Shown piece after piece: positions 12,218 through 21,060 of a stretch of 64,000 nucleotides of DNA (positions are counted from its first letter, which is position 1; each line of letters opens with the position of its first letter). The DNA lies in the NCBI GenBank assembly GCA_021234155.1, contig JAJEKV010000017.1:11229525-11293524 (forward strand), read 5' to 3'. The DNA is from Isoetes taiwanensis (Eukaryota > Streptophyta > Lycopodiopsida > Isoetales > Isoetaceae). Below the pieces are notes generated by a model. The model was not told the DNA's origin. It did no database searches and was given only the letters and a program-made list of their open reading frames with translations. Made by a program: the position numbers and the translations under genes.

Positions 12218-12226
12218 CTATATAAG
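12218..12226 (+). promoter_or_regulatory. TATA box of accessory gene B (outer)
   Basis: ctatataag lies about 120 bp upstream of the ATG at 12339, a normal plant spacing for TATA plus a short leader, and just downstream of the hairpin array. The same arrangement recurs twice in the inner element. Confidence 0.55.
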
Positions 12227-12338
12227 AGGACCTCATTTGTCATTTTCCCTTCACCAAAAGTGCTCTTACACTCTTCTACGATTTTCCAAGCTTCTATCGG
12301 GCCTTCTTCCAAGCCATCTTCTACACCTATCTCGGCCA

Positions 12339-13828
12339 ATGGCTTCACGAACTTTGTTCAATGGTACGATAGTGCCAACCACATCCGCGATTTCCCCTCA
12401 ATAAGAGGCCTTCCATGTGTTTGATCATCTCTTCGACCTCCATGCAACCCCCTCTAACTAGGACCCCCTTATTACACCGATATAGTTTGCCAAGACGACC
12501 AGCAGATCTTACCCCCCTGGAAGTTAGCCTTCCGTGGGAGGGAAGTGGGTATCCTTAGACTCACCGACCAAGCCATGGGGTGGGGGGAGGGGGGAGGGAT
12601 CCGTAGTCAAGGGGCAGCCGTGGATAGGACGAGAGACATGCCCGACTACATGACTTGTAGAGCCTATAGGCATAGGTATGTTTCGACAAGCGCTCTCGTA
12701 TTATTCATGCAAAGATAAGGCACAACGGGTGGGGAGCCTTCGATCCAAATTTTGGACCTAGCTTACTCGACACAAGAAGGGGAGCAAAGCCACATACACG
12801 AGATCAATCCTGAGTACGCGGTACCATGGCCGTGGGCACTACAAATTGAGTAGGACTATGGGCAGCTTTTGGGAAAACCCGATTAGGGAGAGCAGGGAAG
12901 CAAAGAAAATGGAGAGACGATAGCAAGACAGATGACGAAGCTTAGGGCGGCTAATCGAACCACCAATCGCATCACAACTTTATCACCAATAGTAATCGGA
13001 AGGGGAGGAGTACATCCCGGCAAATGACATCCTCAACCTCCTATACCGCCAAGAAGAAGGGCTCAGGATCGAATTAACTCTTAGGCTTAATTATGAAGAG
13101 CAAAGAAAGCCGACTTCATCGACTATGCCTATCGTGAAGTCCCAAGGAAAGTAGCTGAGCGAGGCACTCCTACCGGGCAAACAATGTTCGACGTCACGCC
13201 TATGAATACATAAGGGAAATGTACCGCAGGCAACAATCACCATCCCGAAGAGGAGTTCCAAGCCATTCAAGGCGTTTGTATAAAACCGTGGAAGGGGTGA
13301 CCACCACCAACCGGCCCGGACAAGGAGTATGCACGAGGGGTCCAAAGAAGATCAACTTGACAAAGGTAACCACAATGTGGAGGGACCATAAAGACCTTCT
13401 AGCTACCGACGCCTACGGGGCGTTCTCGAGGAAAGGCACATGATCACAAGCGCAGACATAGGGAAGAGCGCCCGATACTATCTTCCAAATCAGCCGTGGA
13501 CAAATGATAGTCTTCTACAAAGTGTTTGTCCCATGAGGGGAGGAGGCCGTATGCTTTAATAGCACTCTCGTGTTTTGGGCAACACTCCAAGTTGCACAAA
13601 GAACACGGATCATATCATCATCTTCAAGAGATCCGCGGGTCCTTACACAGCCTCACTTCGCCAGGGCCATTTAAGGGACGACTAATGATGGTCGCCGCAG
13701 CAACAACGCCCCACTCCACCACCTCGATGGCTCGAGCTCTCGGCTGCATCCTCACAGAATGCCTGTAGGCTCTCCGACTTAAAGATGTGAAGAACTTCTT
13801 CAAATCAATGAAGGGGTCTCGAAGATGA
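12339..13828 (+). pseudogene. Accessory gene B, unknown family (outer copy, broken)
   Basis: An ATG at 12339 follows the TATA box and begins MASRTLFNGTIVPTTSAISP before a stop. Later segments continue in other frames. Near the 3' end, MARALGCILTEC and then, after a stop, LKDVKNFFKSMKG resemble RNLGRSVGMAQVKKFLEDNP at the end of gene B of the inner element. This supports homology of the two broken genes and their shared location between gene A and gag. The family is not recognised. The separate promoter suggests a subgenomic or independent transcript. Confidence 0.5.
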
Positions 13829-14042
13829 ACACTTTCTGCTTTCACATATCATCTAAATATATAAAAATGTCCTCAGTTCTATGTATTATCATATACCTTA
13901 TGTAATGTATAACTCTCATATATTAATTGCCACAACTTGTCTCTAACTTATAAGTTGGAATTTTGACATGATTTCTTTTATACCTAACAATAATTGACTT
14001 TGTAAATAAGGTTGAATAATGTATAACCTAAGTAACAACATT
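13829..14042 (+). other. AT-rich spacer between gene B and gag (outer)
   Basis: About 210 bp of AT-rich sequence without an ORF of note, comparable with the AT-rich gap after gene B in the inner element (19573-19700). It may contain the 3' end signals of gene B. Confidence 0.4.
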
Positions 14043-14217
14043 GATGACCAATACTTGTAGCCAGGAACACCAGCTCAGGGTCTCAAGGCCAAGGCCTAAA
14101 GACCAAGCTGGCAACCCGTAAACTTATTCGCCCGAAACACGACGACGGTAACAGACATGACAGCTGAAACAAGAATACAAGGTTGGCTCGACGAAAATCG
14201 ATACAACAAGCATTACA
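14043..14217 (+). pseudogene. gag 5' fragment of outer chromovirus, interrupted by inner element
   Basis: An ATG at 14043 opens a short basic frame (MTNTCSQEHQLRVSRPRP...) with stops further on. The stretch ends at the insertion point of the inner chromovirus, and gag-like sequence resumes at 25439. Assignment rests on position and on the downstream continuation, not on a strong motif. Confidence 0.4.
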
Positions 14218-15776
14218 TGACGCCTTCCAAAGACAAGATACCGGCCCCGTGACGATAATCGCATCGCCAATACGCCGCACACGCCACCCCGACCGACGGT
14301 ACCGACGCAGCCAGCCGGTAGCCCCTAGGGGGCAACTTACAAAGTGTGTGTGCATTTATTAATGTGCACATTTACCAATGTGCACATTTATCTAGGTGCA
14401 CACTTTCCCATGTGGACACCTTTATGCCACCTAGCCATTAAAGGCAGTAATATACCCAATTATCCCACATGCTTAAAGGGATAATTGGAAACCCTAGCCC
14501 TAACCCCTTGTCTATTTAGGTTAAGGAAACCCTAACTTGCTATTTTCGTCCCATAGGGTTTTAGAGCCTGCTTTGCTCGCTCAAAGGGTCAAAACCGCCC
14601 CCGTGACTGTGATGAGCTTAATTGCGCCATTAGTTTTCCTTGTTGGCTCCATCTTCAAGCAGCTCAAAGATGGTCGAACTCGTAAGGTGAGGAGCGAGCC
14701 AAGGATCGGGGAAGTCAATTTAATAGCCTAAACCGCCTTTACGCCATTGTTCAAGAGGGTTTAGCCTATTAAATTGCCCATAGCACCCAATTAGATTCTC
14801 GTGTACAGACTTCTAACTAAAGAACCTAACTCTATGATATAGATTAGATTTAGTTCTTTTTTCTTCTTCTATGATGTATATGGATGATGTATCTCTCAGG
14901 AACTCCTTTGTATTGGGAAGGGGGTAGAGACCCTAAAGCTTGCTAGTTGATGCTCCTAGATTAGCCTCTCTAGCACATCAGAGATTCGCCTCAGGCACGT
15001 GAGCCACACCGGGTTGTGGGTGAAGGGGCCGACCGGGCTTATAAAGAGGTTCGTTCTTCGACTTTTGAACCATCCTCCGGTGTGTAAAGTCTACCGGGGA
15101 TCATTGTGGACTAGGTCTAATGGCTTGCCACCGCTGCAAGGCATGGGCTCGACACCCGGGAGTGATGCATCACTCTCCGTTCAAGTCAATAAGGGCAAGG
15201 GGTCTCTAGTCACCTTGTGTCGCATGTAGATCTCCTCGAGGGAGAGATCCCTACCGCCCCATCGAACCGGGAGATGCAACCCAGAATAGCCCCTTTGGCT
15301 ATGCATCCATCCTGGCTACAACAGTCCCAACACGCTTTAGCCTATTCTCGCAAAGTGTGCAATGTGAGGGGCGGATGGAGGGACAACCCTAAGCCATGTT
15401 CTCATGCCGCCCAAATCCATTGCCATGAATTATGTCCGCAATGAATCCTTCGAGACCCAAGCCACCACCCCTTGAGTCCGAGCCTTGGGTAGGATTTCCC
15501 ATGTGAGGTACCGACGCTGTCTATGCAGATGTGTGATGAGCCACCCCACGAGGTAGTATGTGATATTGATGTTGTGTAATCGACATGTATGTTTACGCTC
15601 GCAGCCTAGGGTCGAACTCGAGGGAGACAGGGTAAATGACCCCTTCATTCTTCCCAATCGAACTCATCAAGGCTGCAAAGGATACGCGGAGGGCCATGTA
15701 TCGCTGGAGCTGGTATGGGGATGAACTCATGTTTGTATACCGGTGAGAGTATCAGATATGAGTAGGGGACGCCACA
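14218..15776 (+). repeat. 5' LTR of inner chromovirus
   Basis: Aligns with 23879-25438 over its full length. Contains an internal tandem of 'tgtgcacattta' near 14366-14400. Parts of the second half (for example tattgggaagg..gtagagacc) resemble the outer element's LTR, showing distant relationship. Differences between the pair are mainly short indels at CG-, CAG- and CTG-rich places. Confidence 0.9.
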
Positions 15777-15779
15777 AGC

Positions 15780-15792
15780 TGGTATCGTGAGC
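15780..15792 (+). other. Primer-binding site, tRNA-iMet type (inner chromovirus)
   Basis: TGGTATCGTGAGC lies three bases after the LTR. It equals the iMet PBS TGGTATCAGAGC if CAG was misread as CGT. It is the third site in the window damaged at the same base. Confidence 0.7.
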
Positions 15793-15984
15793 AATGTTCT
15801 TGGAGACCAAGAGCAAAGCACCCACCATGCTCCCAAAGAGTACTAACTTGATAGGATCCTCAAACCCCTAAAAAGTGGGAAAATTTTTCTCATTTTTGTA
15901 GTATATGCTAAGCTAGTAACAGCTAAGTGAATTAGAACATAAAAAGACTAAAAACAAAGGAGCCAAAAACCTTCTATAGGCAAG

Positions 15985-16240
15985 GTCTCACACGTCCGCC
16001 ACAGTCTAAAAACAAAACTTCGCTTTTTGAGTCAAGCAAACGTGAGACATTGGGCCAAGAACACCTTAAAACTTGATGAATTTCAGAAAAGTAACATGGT
16101 GAATCGAGTTCTAAGATAAGATTTAGTTAGAATAGTATGTTTCAATCACGTAAATTAGTCAAAAATGTACAATGTCTCACACGTCGTGCCAGGACTAAAA
16201 ACCAAACTCTAGTTTTTGATCTGGGCGCAACGTATGAGAC
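15985..16240 (+). repeat. Hairpin pair 1, upstream of gene A
   Basis: Two long imperfect hairpins, 15985-16048 and 16174-16240. Each begins GTCTCACACGT and ends with the complement ACGT(A/G)TGAGAC or close to it, with inner complementary blocks GTGCCAG/CTGGGCGC and AAAAAC/GTTTTT (best preserved in the second hairpin). Centres are about 191 bp apart. The same hairpin recurs twice upstream of gene B. The placement before a TATA box suggests a regulatory element or an RNA structure. Confidence 0.8.
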
Positions 16241-16340
16241 CAGTACTTAGAAAACTCTGAAATAAGTGTATGTTTTAAGTCAATAGGTGCTCTGGCACGT
16301 TAAATAGAGCAACTTGAATTTTGACCTAAAATTGCCCAAG

Positions 16341-16350
16341 CTATAAATAG
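16341..16350 (+). promoter_or_regulatory. TATA box of accessory gene A (inner)
   Basis: ctataaatag, identical to the TATA box in front of gene B (17883-17892), lies 100 bp upstream of the ATG at 16451. This gives the H3-tail gene a promoter separate from the LTR. Confidence 0.65.
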
Positions 16351-16450
16351 ATGTAGACCCCCCTCATTTGTACGTTCCTTCCTTAGAAATCTGCTCCCGC
16401 TTGTTAAGGCGATTTTTCGGCGCCGACCTCGGATCGACGAACCGTCAAAC

Positions 16451-17344
16451 ATGGCCAGAACCAAGCAGACCGCTCGAGTTCCTCGATCTGGTGAATCGCG
16501 CAGCGCCTATGATCCTAGCCTGATACAGAGGATGCTTCAGGAGCGCCTTTTCAACCAAAGGGACCAGACTTCATCGAGTGAGGGAGAACCTTCGGAAGAG
16601 CACCGAGAGGAAGGATCCCAGCAGGGAGGAGCACAGGACGGGGAGATGGACCAGCAGGTCGACCGAGAAGAGGAGGTGCACTCAGATGCAGGGACAGAGC
16701 TGCTCGAAGAGGAAGAGGAGGGAGCAGAGCGAGAAAGGAGAACCAAGGCTCGTGAAGAGCAGAGACTGCTGACTCCCGAGCCGACCATCGACGAGCAACT
16801 CGAAGCCTGGATCCGCGAGAAGGAGGCAGAGGAGCAAGAAGAACAGAGGGAGCCAATGCTCGAGCCAGCTGAGGAAGAAGAGCTCGCGGCATGGATCAAA
16901 AAGCATGAAGCAAAGGAACGCCGTCGAGAGAAGAAGGCAGAAAAGAAGAGGAAGAGGGAAGACGAGGAGGCGAAAGCGGCCGACGAGCTGAAGAAGAAGA
17001 AGGGGAAATTCGTGGTGGTGGGCAAAAGAAAGCTCATGAAGGTTAAACGAATAAAGACCCCCAACCCCAAGGTCGTCATCACCGAACGATCAGCTGACCA
17101 GCCCCCGCCCTCCTCCGACGACTCTGAAGATGAAGACTTCAACCCCAACACCGAGGGTGGAAGCTCTTCTAAACCCTCAGCTGATGAGCAGGCAATACCC
17201 GACCAGGAGCAACCCGACCCGGAGCAGCCGGATCAAGTGCAGAAGCCCCCTCCATATTCGACTTGGGACAGGAAGAAACAGCCACGCCCTGCCCGAGAAT
17301 CCTATGTGATGAAAATTTTGTTAATACAAAAGAATTTTGAGTAG
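16451..17344 (+). CDS. Histone H3-tail mimic protein with charged linker (accessory gene A, inner)
   Basis: An intact 297-codon ORF on the element's coding strand. Residues 1-9, MARTKQTAR, are identical to the start of histone H3 including K4; H3 K9 is replaced by V (RVPRSGES follows). Residues about 40-150 are acidic with a duplicated motif (EQLEAWIREKEAEE and EELAAWIKKHEAKE). About 150-190 is a strongly basic, NLS-like stretch (KKAEKKRKRED, KKKKGKF). The C-terminus is proline-rich with KPPPYSTW, matching RPPPYPKW in the outer gene A. No histone fold follows; compared with the outer copy it has probably been lost or replaced. The start is chosen at the first ATG after the TATA box, and the exact H3 match supports it. 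Role is unknown: it could bind H3-tail readers, modifiers or the element's own chromodomain partners. Chance identity over nine residues at the N-terminus is very unlikely, given the H3 fold in the sister gene. Confidence 0.85.
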   Translation: MARTKQTARVPRSGESRSAYDPSLIQRMLQERLFNQRDQTSSSEGEPSEEHREEGSQQGGAQDGEMDQQVDREEEVHSDAGTELLEEEEEGAERERRTKAREEQRLLTPEPTIDEQLEAWIREKEAEEQEEQREPMLEPAEEEELAAWIKKHEAKERRREKKAEKKRKREDEEAKAADELKKKKGKFVVVGKRKLMKVKRIKTPNPKVVITERSADQPPPSSDDSEDEDFNPNTEGGSSSKPSADEQAIPDQEQPDPEQPDQVQKPPPYSTWDRKKQPRPARESYVMKILLIQKNFE

Positions 17345-17695
17345 ATTATATGTGTAATCTTACTTAATTAAGTGGAGTTAGCAAGTAATAGCTTTTGTTT
17401 TGAAAATAGGACATCTCTAGAGCAAATAGTGAGATGTCTCACACGTCGCGCCAGGTCTAAAAACAAAACTCCAGTTTTTGAGCTGGGCGCAACGTGTGAG
17501 ACCTTGCCCAAATTTGCCCAAATCACCTCCAAACCGACCAAGTAAGGGGTCAATTCTGCCTAACTCGATAAGCCTAGCATGATTAGACCCTTAGATCACC
17601 CAAATTGGACAAGTTTTGACCAAAATGGGGCCGATGTCTCACACATCGCTGGCCAGAGCAAAACAAAACTTCAAGATCCGGGCTAACGGTGAGAC
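17345..17695 (+). repeat. Hairpin pair 2, between gene A and gene B
   Basis: Hairpins at 17436-17502 and 17636-17695, centres about 196 bp apart. In the first, two arms of about 29 nt (GTCTCACACGTCGCGCCAG.. and its near complement ..CTGGGCGCAACGTGTGAGAC) pair with only a few mismatches around a loop of about 9 nt. The sequence before 17436 is AT-rich, likely the 3' end of gene A's transcript. Confidence 0.8.
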
Positions 17696-17882
17696 CTCCT
17701 AGCATTTTCTCCACCATGCCATATTCAATTGATCTCTAACTTGTTGCAATAGGTTCATTAGATAATCCAGTGATGCTCAAACCCTCAAATTAGTCTTCTA
17801 ATTCCCATTTGGACCTCAACATAGGCTAGAATTGCCCAACTCCAAGAGTTTTTGAGTCACCCAAAAATTAGGGTTTTCCCTT

Positions 17883-17892
17883 CTATAAATAG
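17883..17892 (+). promoter_or_regulatory. TATA box of accessory gene B (inner)
   Basis: ctataaatag followed by a leader of about 115 bp and ATG at 18007. It is the same decamer as before gene A, again downstream of a hairpin pair. Confidence 0.65.
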
Positions 17893-18006
17893 GTCCCCAT
17901 TTCTCGCTTAGCACCCTACAAGTTTGCTTCTTGACCTTTTAGGTGATTTTCCAGCTCCCCGAGGCGCTTTTGCATCCGCTTTGTTAGTCTCATCTTCCCT
18001 AGATCC

Positions 18007-19572
18007 ATGGCAATCACCCGACTTCAAAGCGATGGTACAGTCACAAGGCCCATGCCGGCCGAGGCCGACGCCAACGACATTTTCCGAAGTCTTCCTGAAA
18101 GACATAGATGTCCAGCCACTTTGCACGCAAACCCAAAGATATAGACAAGTTCTGTCCGAAGTTCCAAGCTAGGTAGGACCGCCCTTAGTGCAGCCTTTCC
18201 CCTTTGTACAAAGCTACTTTGTTCCCTGTGCAATCCCTTCAAGCAGCCTTTTGGGTGATATTCCAAACATTGCCAAGCACTGACCAACAAGGCCCAGAGG
18301 TTGCCAGACTACATGGTCTTGACAGTTGACAGGACCAAGTATTTCTCTTACACCGCTTCCTTGGCAATTTTTCTCTCCCACCGTGCCGAAAATCCCATGG
18401 GGGAAACCTCTATCCCTCCCATGAATGTGGACCCCTTAGCCTCCTCAAGACAGAAAGCAGCCTTTTTGGCAAGCACTAACAGAGCAAGAAGGAAGGGAAG
18501 AAGACGAAGAATCAGAAGAAGAGGACTACGTCGAGCTCGATCCAGCAGAAGAGCAGCGACTAGCAGAGCAGGAGTTGCAGGAATTCGAACGGAGCCGGCG
18601 GACCCTCAGAATCGCTCCACCACTTGGGCTAGGTATCACAAGCCTAGCCCCCATCATCATCGACGGCGAAGAGTACCTGCTCCTCAGCGACATCCAGAAC
18701 CTCCCTGAATGCAGGGAAAGGGAGTATCGACTCGACGAGCTGCTGCACCAACTGCGGCAACAACCAGAGCTGGATGATTTCATTGTCCGGGGGGCTTCCG
18801 ACTGCCCACTTCAAGTAAGAGAAGCCGACACTTACACAGGAGAGTCGACTTCTGACATCCAAGCCTACAGCAACATCAGGCATATGATGGAAGCTTGGGA
18901 ACTACCGACTGAAGAGGAGTTTTATGCCATCCAGGAACAGATGGGAATCCGTGGCAAGACCTCAAGCATTTTAATGCCGAGCTCTTCGACACCAGCCCAC
19001 ACAGAGAGAAGAGGCGAGTTCGACCTCAAACGAGCTTCATCAACAGTTAGGGACTACATAGAGTTCATCGAGGTGGAGGTCGACGAGTATGCCTAAGACA
19101 CAGAGTCAGCGGGCAAGGAGGCTTAAGACTGACAATGACGCACAAACGACAAGTCATCTATACTATCTCCCCCGCCGATCGGGAGAATAGCGGTAATACA
19201 CCGCAAATTCAGCCCCAGGGGCGAAGAGGGAGTATTCATGCTCATCGCGCTCTCAGGCTTTGGCCGGCATGCTCGGCTAGCTGCCAACATCGACTATGCC
19301 GTCTTAGTCAAGAGAGCGATGGCACTCGACATCTTCGACTTCGCCATACCTCCCGACGGCAGGGAAGACTGGCAGTGACCGCAACTTACACCTCCGACCG
19401 CAGGGTAGAGGAATTGGTGACAGCTTTGCAGGGCGGGTCATCAACCAACGTCCTCAGGAACTTGGGACGCTCGGTAGGAATGGCCCAAGTTAAGAAGTTC
19501 CTCGAGGATAACCCATCCTACCGGGCGATTTCAAGAATAGTTAGACTCTTGATCCCTGGGCGCTTGTATTAA
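18007..19572 (+). pseudogene. Accessory gene B, unknown family (inner copy, frameshifted)
   Basis: Begins MAITRLQSDGTVTRPMPAEA at 18007 and passes through several frames. The segment 18301-18490 reads LPDYMVLTVDRTKYF. From about 18490 a Glu-rich frame leads into RRTLRIAPPLGLGITSLAP and EFIEVEVDEYA (to 19096). The segment 19210-19370 reads GFGRHARLAANIDYAVLVKR. The last part, 19381-19572, contains RNLGRSVGMAQVKKFLEDNP. Only the final part has a visible counterpart in the outer element. It does not match histones, gag capsid or any family I recognise. It lies between gene A and gag with its own TATA box and hairpins. The number of frameshifts means the true protein cannot be read reliably here. 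Confidence 0.5.
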
Positions 19573-21060
19573 GATATTATATAATATAAAAATAATTTCT
19601 TTTTGCTTTAAATGTTTTGTTGACGATTTTCTTCCACAATTATACCAACAAACATATATAATGCAAGAGAACAAATAAAACTAACCATATAGCCATGACC
19701 TACTTGTGCATGCAAATTAGAAGCACAAGATCGCCAGAACAACAACTAAAAACCATAGGGAAGAACAGAGTCCGCCTAGGCCGCGACCCGCAAGGAGCCT
19801 ATATGAGGCATTTGGAGCCATGACCCCGTGAGGAGGAAATGTCACGATGAGGACGGACCTCGAAAGCAGATAAAGGCTTTCCCCGGTCGTCACAAGCAAG
19901 GAGTTGGTTCGACGGCAACGCCAACCAAGCCACAAGCATCAGCTCGAAAGCAGAAAGGACAAGAGGAGGAGCAAGAGAAGGAGGTCCCCTCAAAGACGAA
20001 TCCTCCGACTCAAGCTCTGACTCGACTGGATTTCGCTGAAGAGGTCAACCAAAGGCAGACCGGCGGGACGCATGCATACACAAGGAGACGAAGACCTCCC
20101 ACTACCGTAAGAAGGTAGACTCGCATTGGGAAACGCTTTGGAAGGCCGTGAAGCCGGAGCAATTCTCAAAGCGAACAGCGTCGCATGGAGGCAGAGGTTT
20201 ATTCGATGAGATGAGTGAGTATGGTAACGCCTATGGTATGAAGGACAAGGATAAAGGCAGGTGGTGGCAACAGCCAACCCGGGGGCAAAGACACATTTGG
20301 TGGAAGGGGTATGCCAAGGCCCATGGCTTGCAGGGATGCTTGCGGTGTTCGTAAAGTTTGCTAAAGCTTTCTGCCGCCATTACGCCCCAAGAGAGCACAA
20401 GTCCAACATGATGATGCCAGCTCTACAGTTGCAACAAATTGGAAAACAAATCACCCGTAAATATACAGAGGAATTCATGAGACTAAGGCTTTATGTGCCA
20501 AAGTTGAGTGAAAAGCATGCAAAGGAGAGCTATATTGAGGGGTTGAATGATGAGATCCGCAGTTTGTAAGGGCAATAAGCCGTGAAGACAAGATCGGGCG
20601 AGTCCAAGGCAATAAGCTTGCAAGGGACTCTGGCCCCGTAATAGCGGTAGAGGCAGCAGTGATACCGTGATAAAGGCAAGGCAACAGGAGTTATAGCCCG
20701 AGGGCAGCCAAACCAGTCCAAATAGAGCCCCATATAGTGGCAAACTGGGGAAGCAGCAGGAGAAGAAGCAGGTGTCCTTCAAGGAAAAGCAGGAGGGGTC
20801 AAACTACTCCAAAGCAGTGCGATCCTTTTTGCAGGCAATGCCCAAGGAAAAGAGGCAAGAGTGCATAGAAAAGCAGCTTTGCTTCAGGTGTTTCCAGCCA
20901 GGCCATAGGACAGCGAACTGCCCCTACGTCATGAGCGCAGCGCTAGCGGAGTTGGGAGGATGGGACACTCCGTCTGACGACGACGGCGAGGCAGCCCGCG
21001 ACTATATTCAGGGTGAGTGTCATATCTTTGCCGCAATAGACACAGAACAAGCAGAGAACT
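19573..21060 (+). pseudogene. gag (capsid and nucleocapsid) of inner chromovirus, frameshifted
   Basis: After an AT-rich gap (19573-19720), gag-like sequence follows. The capsid part (about 20220-20569) shows the usual pattern of a retrotransposon gag: VKFAKAFCRHYAP, then EEFMRLRLYVPKLSEKHAK and YIEGLNDEIRSL. The nucleocapsid carries one CCHC zinc knuckle, CFRCFQPGHRTANC, at 20880-20921, then an acidic tail (SDDDGEAARDYIQGEC). Frames change at least twice. The tail runs directly into the RNase H segment because protease and RT are missing. Confidence 0.75.
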
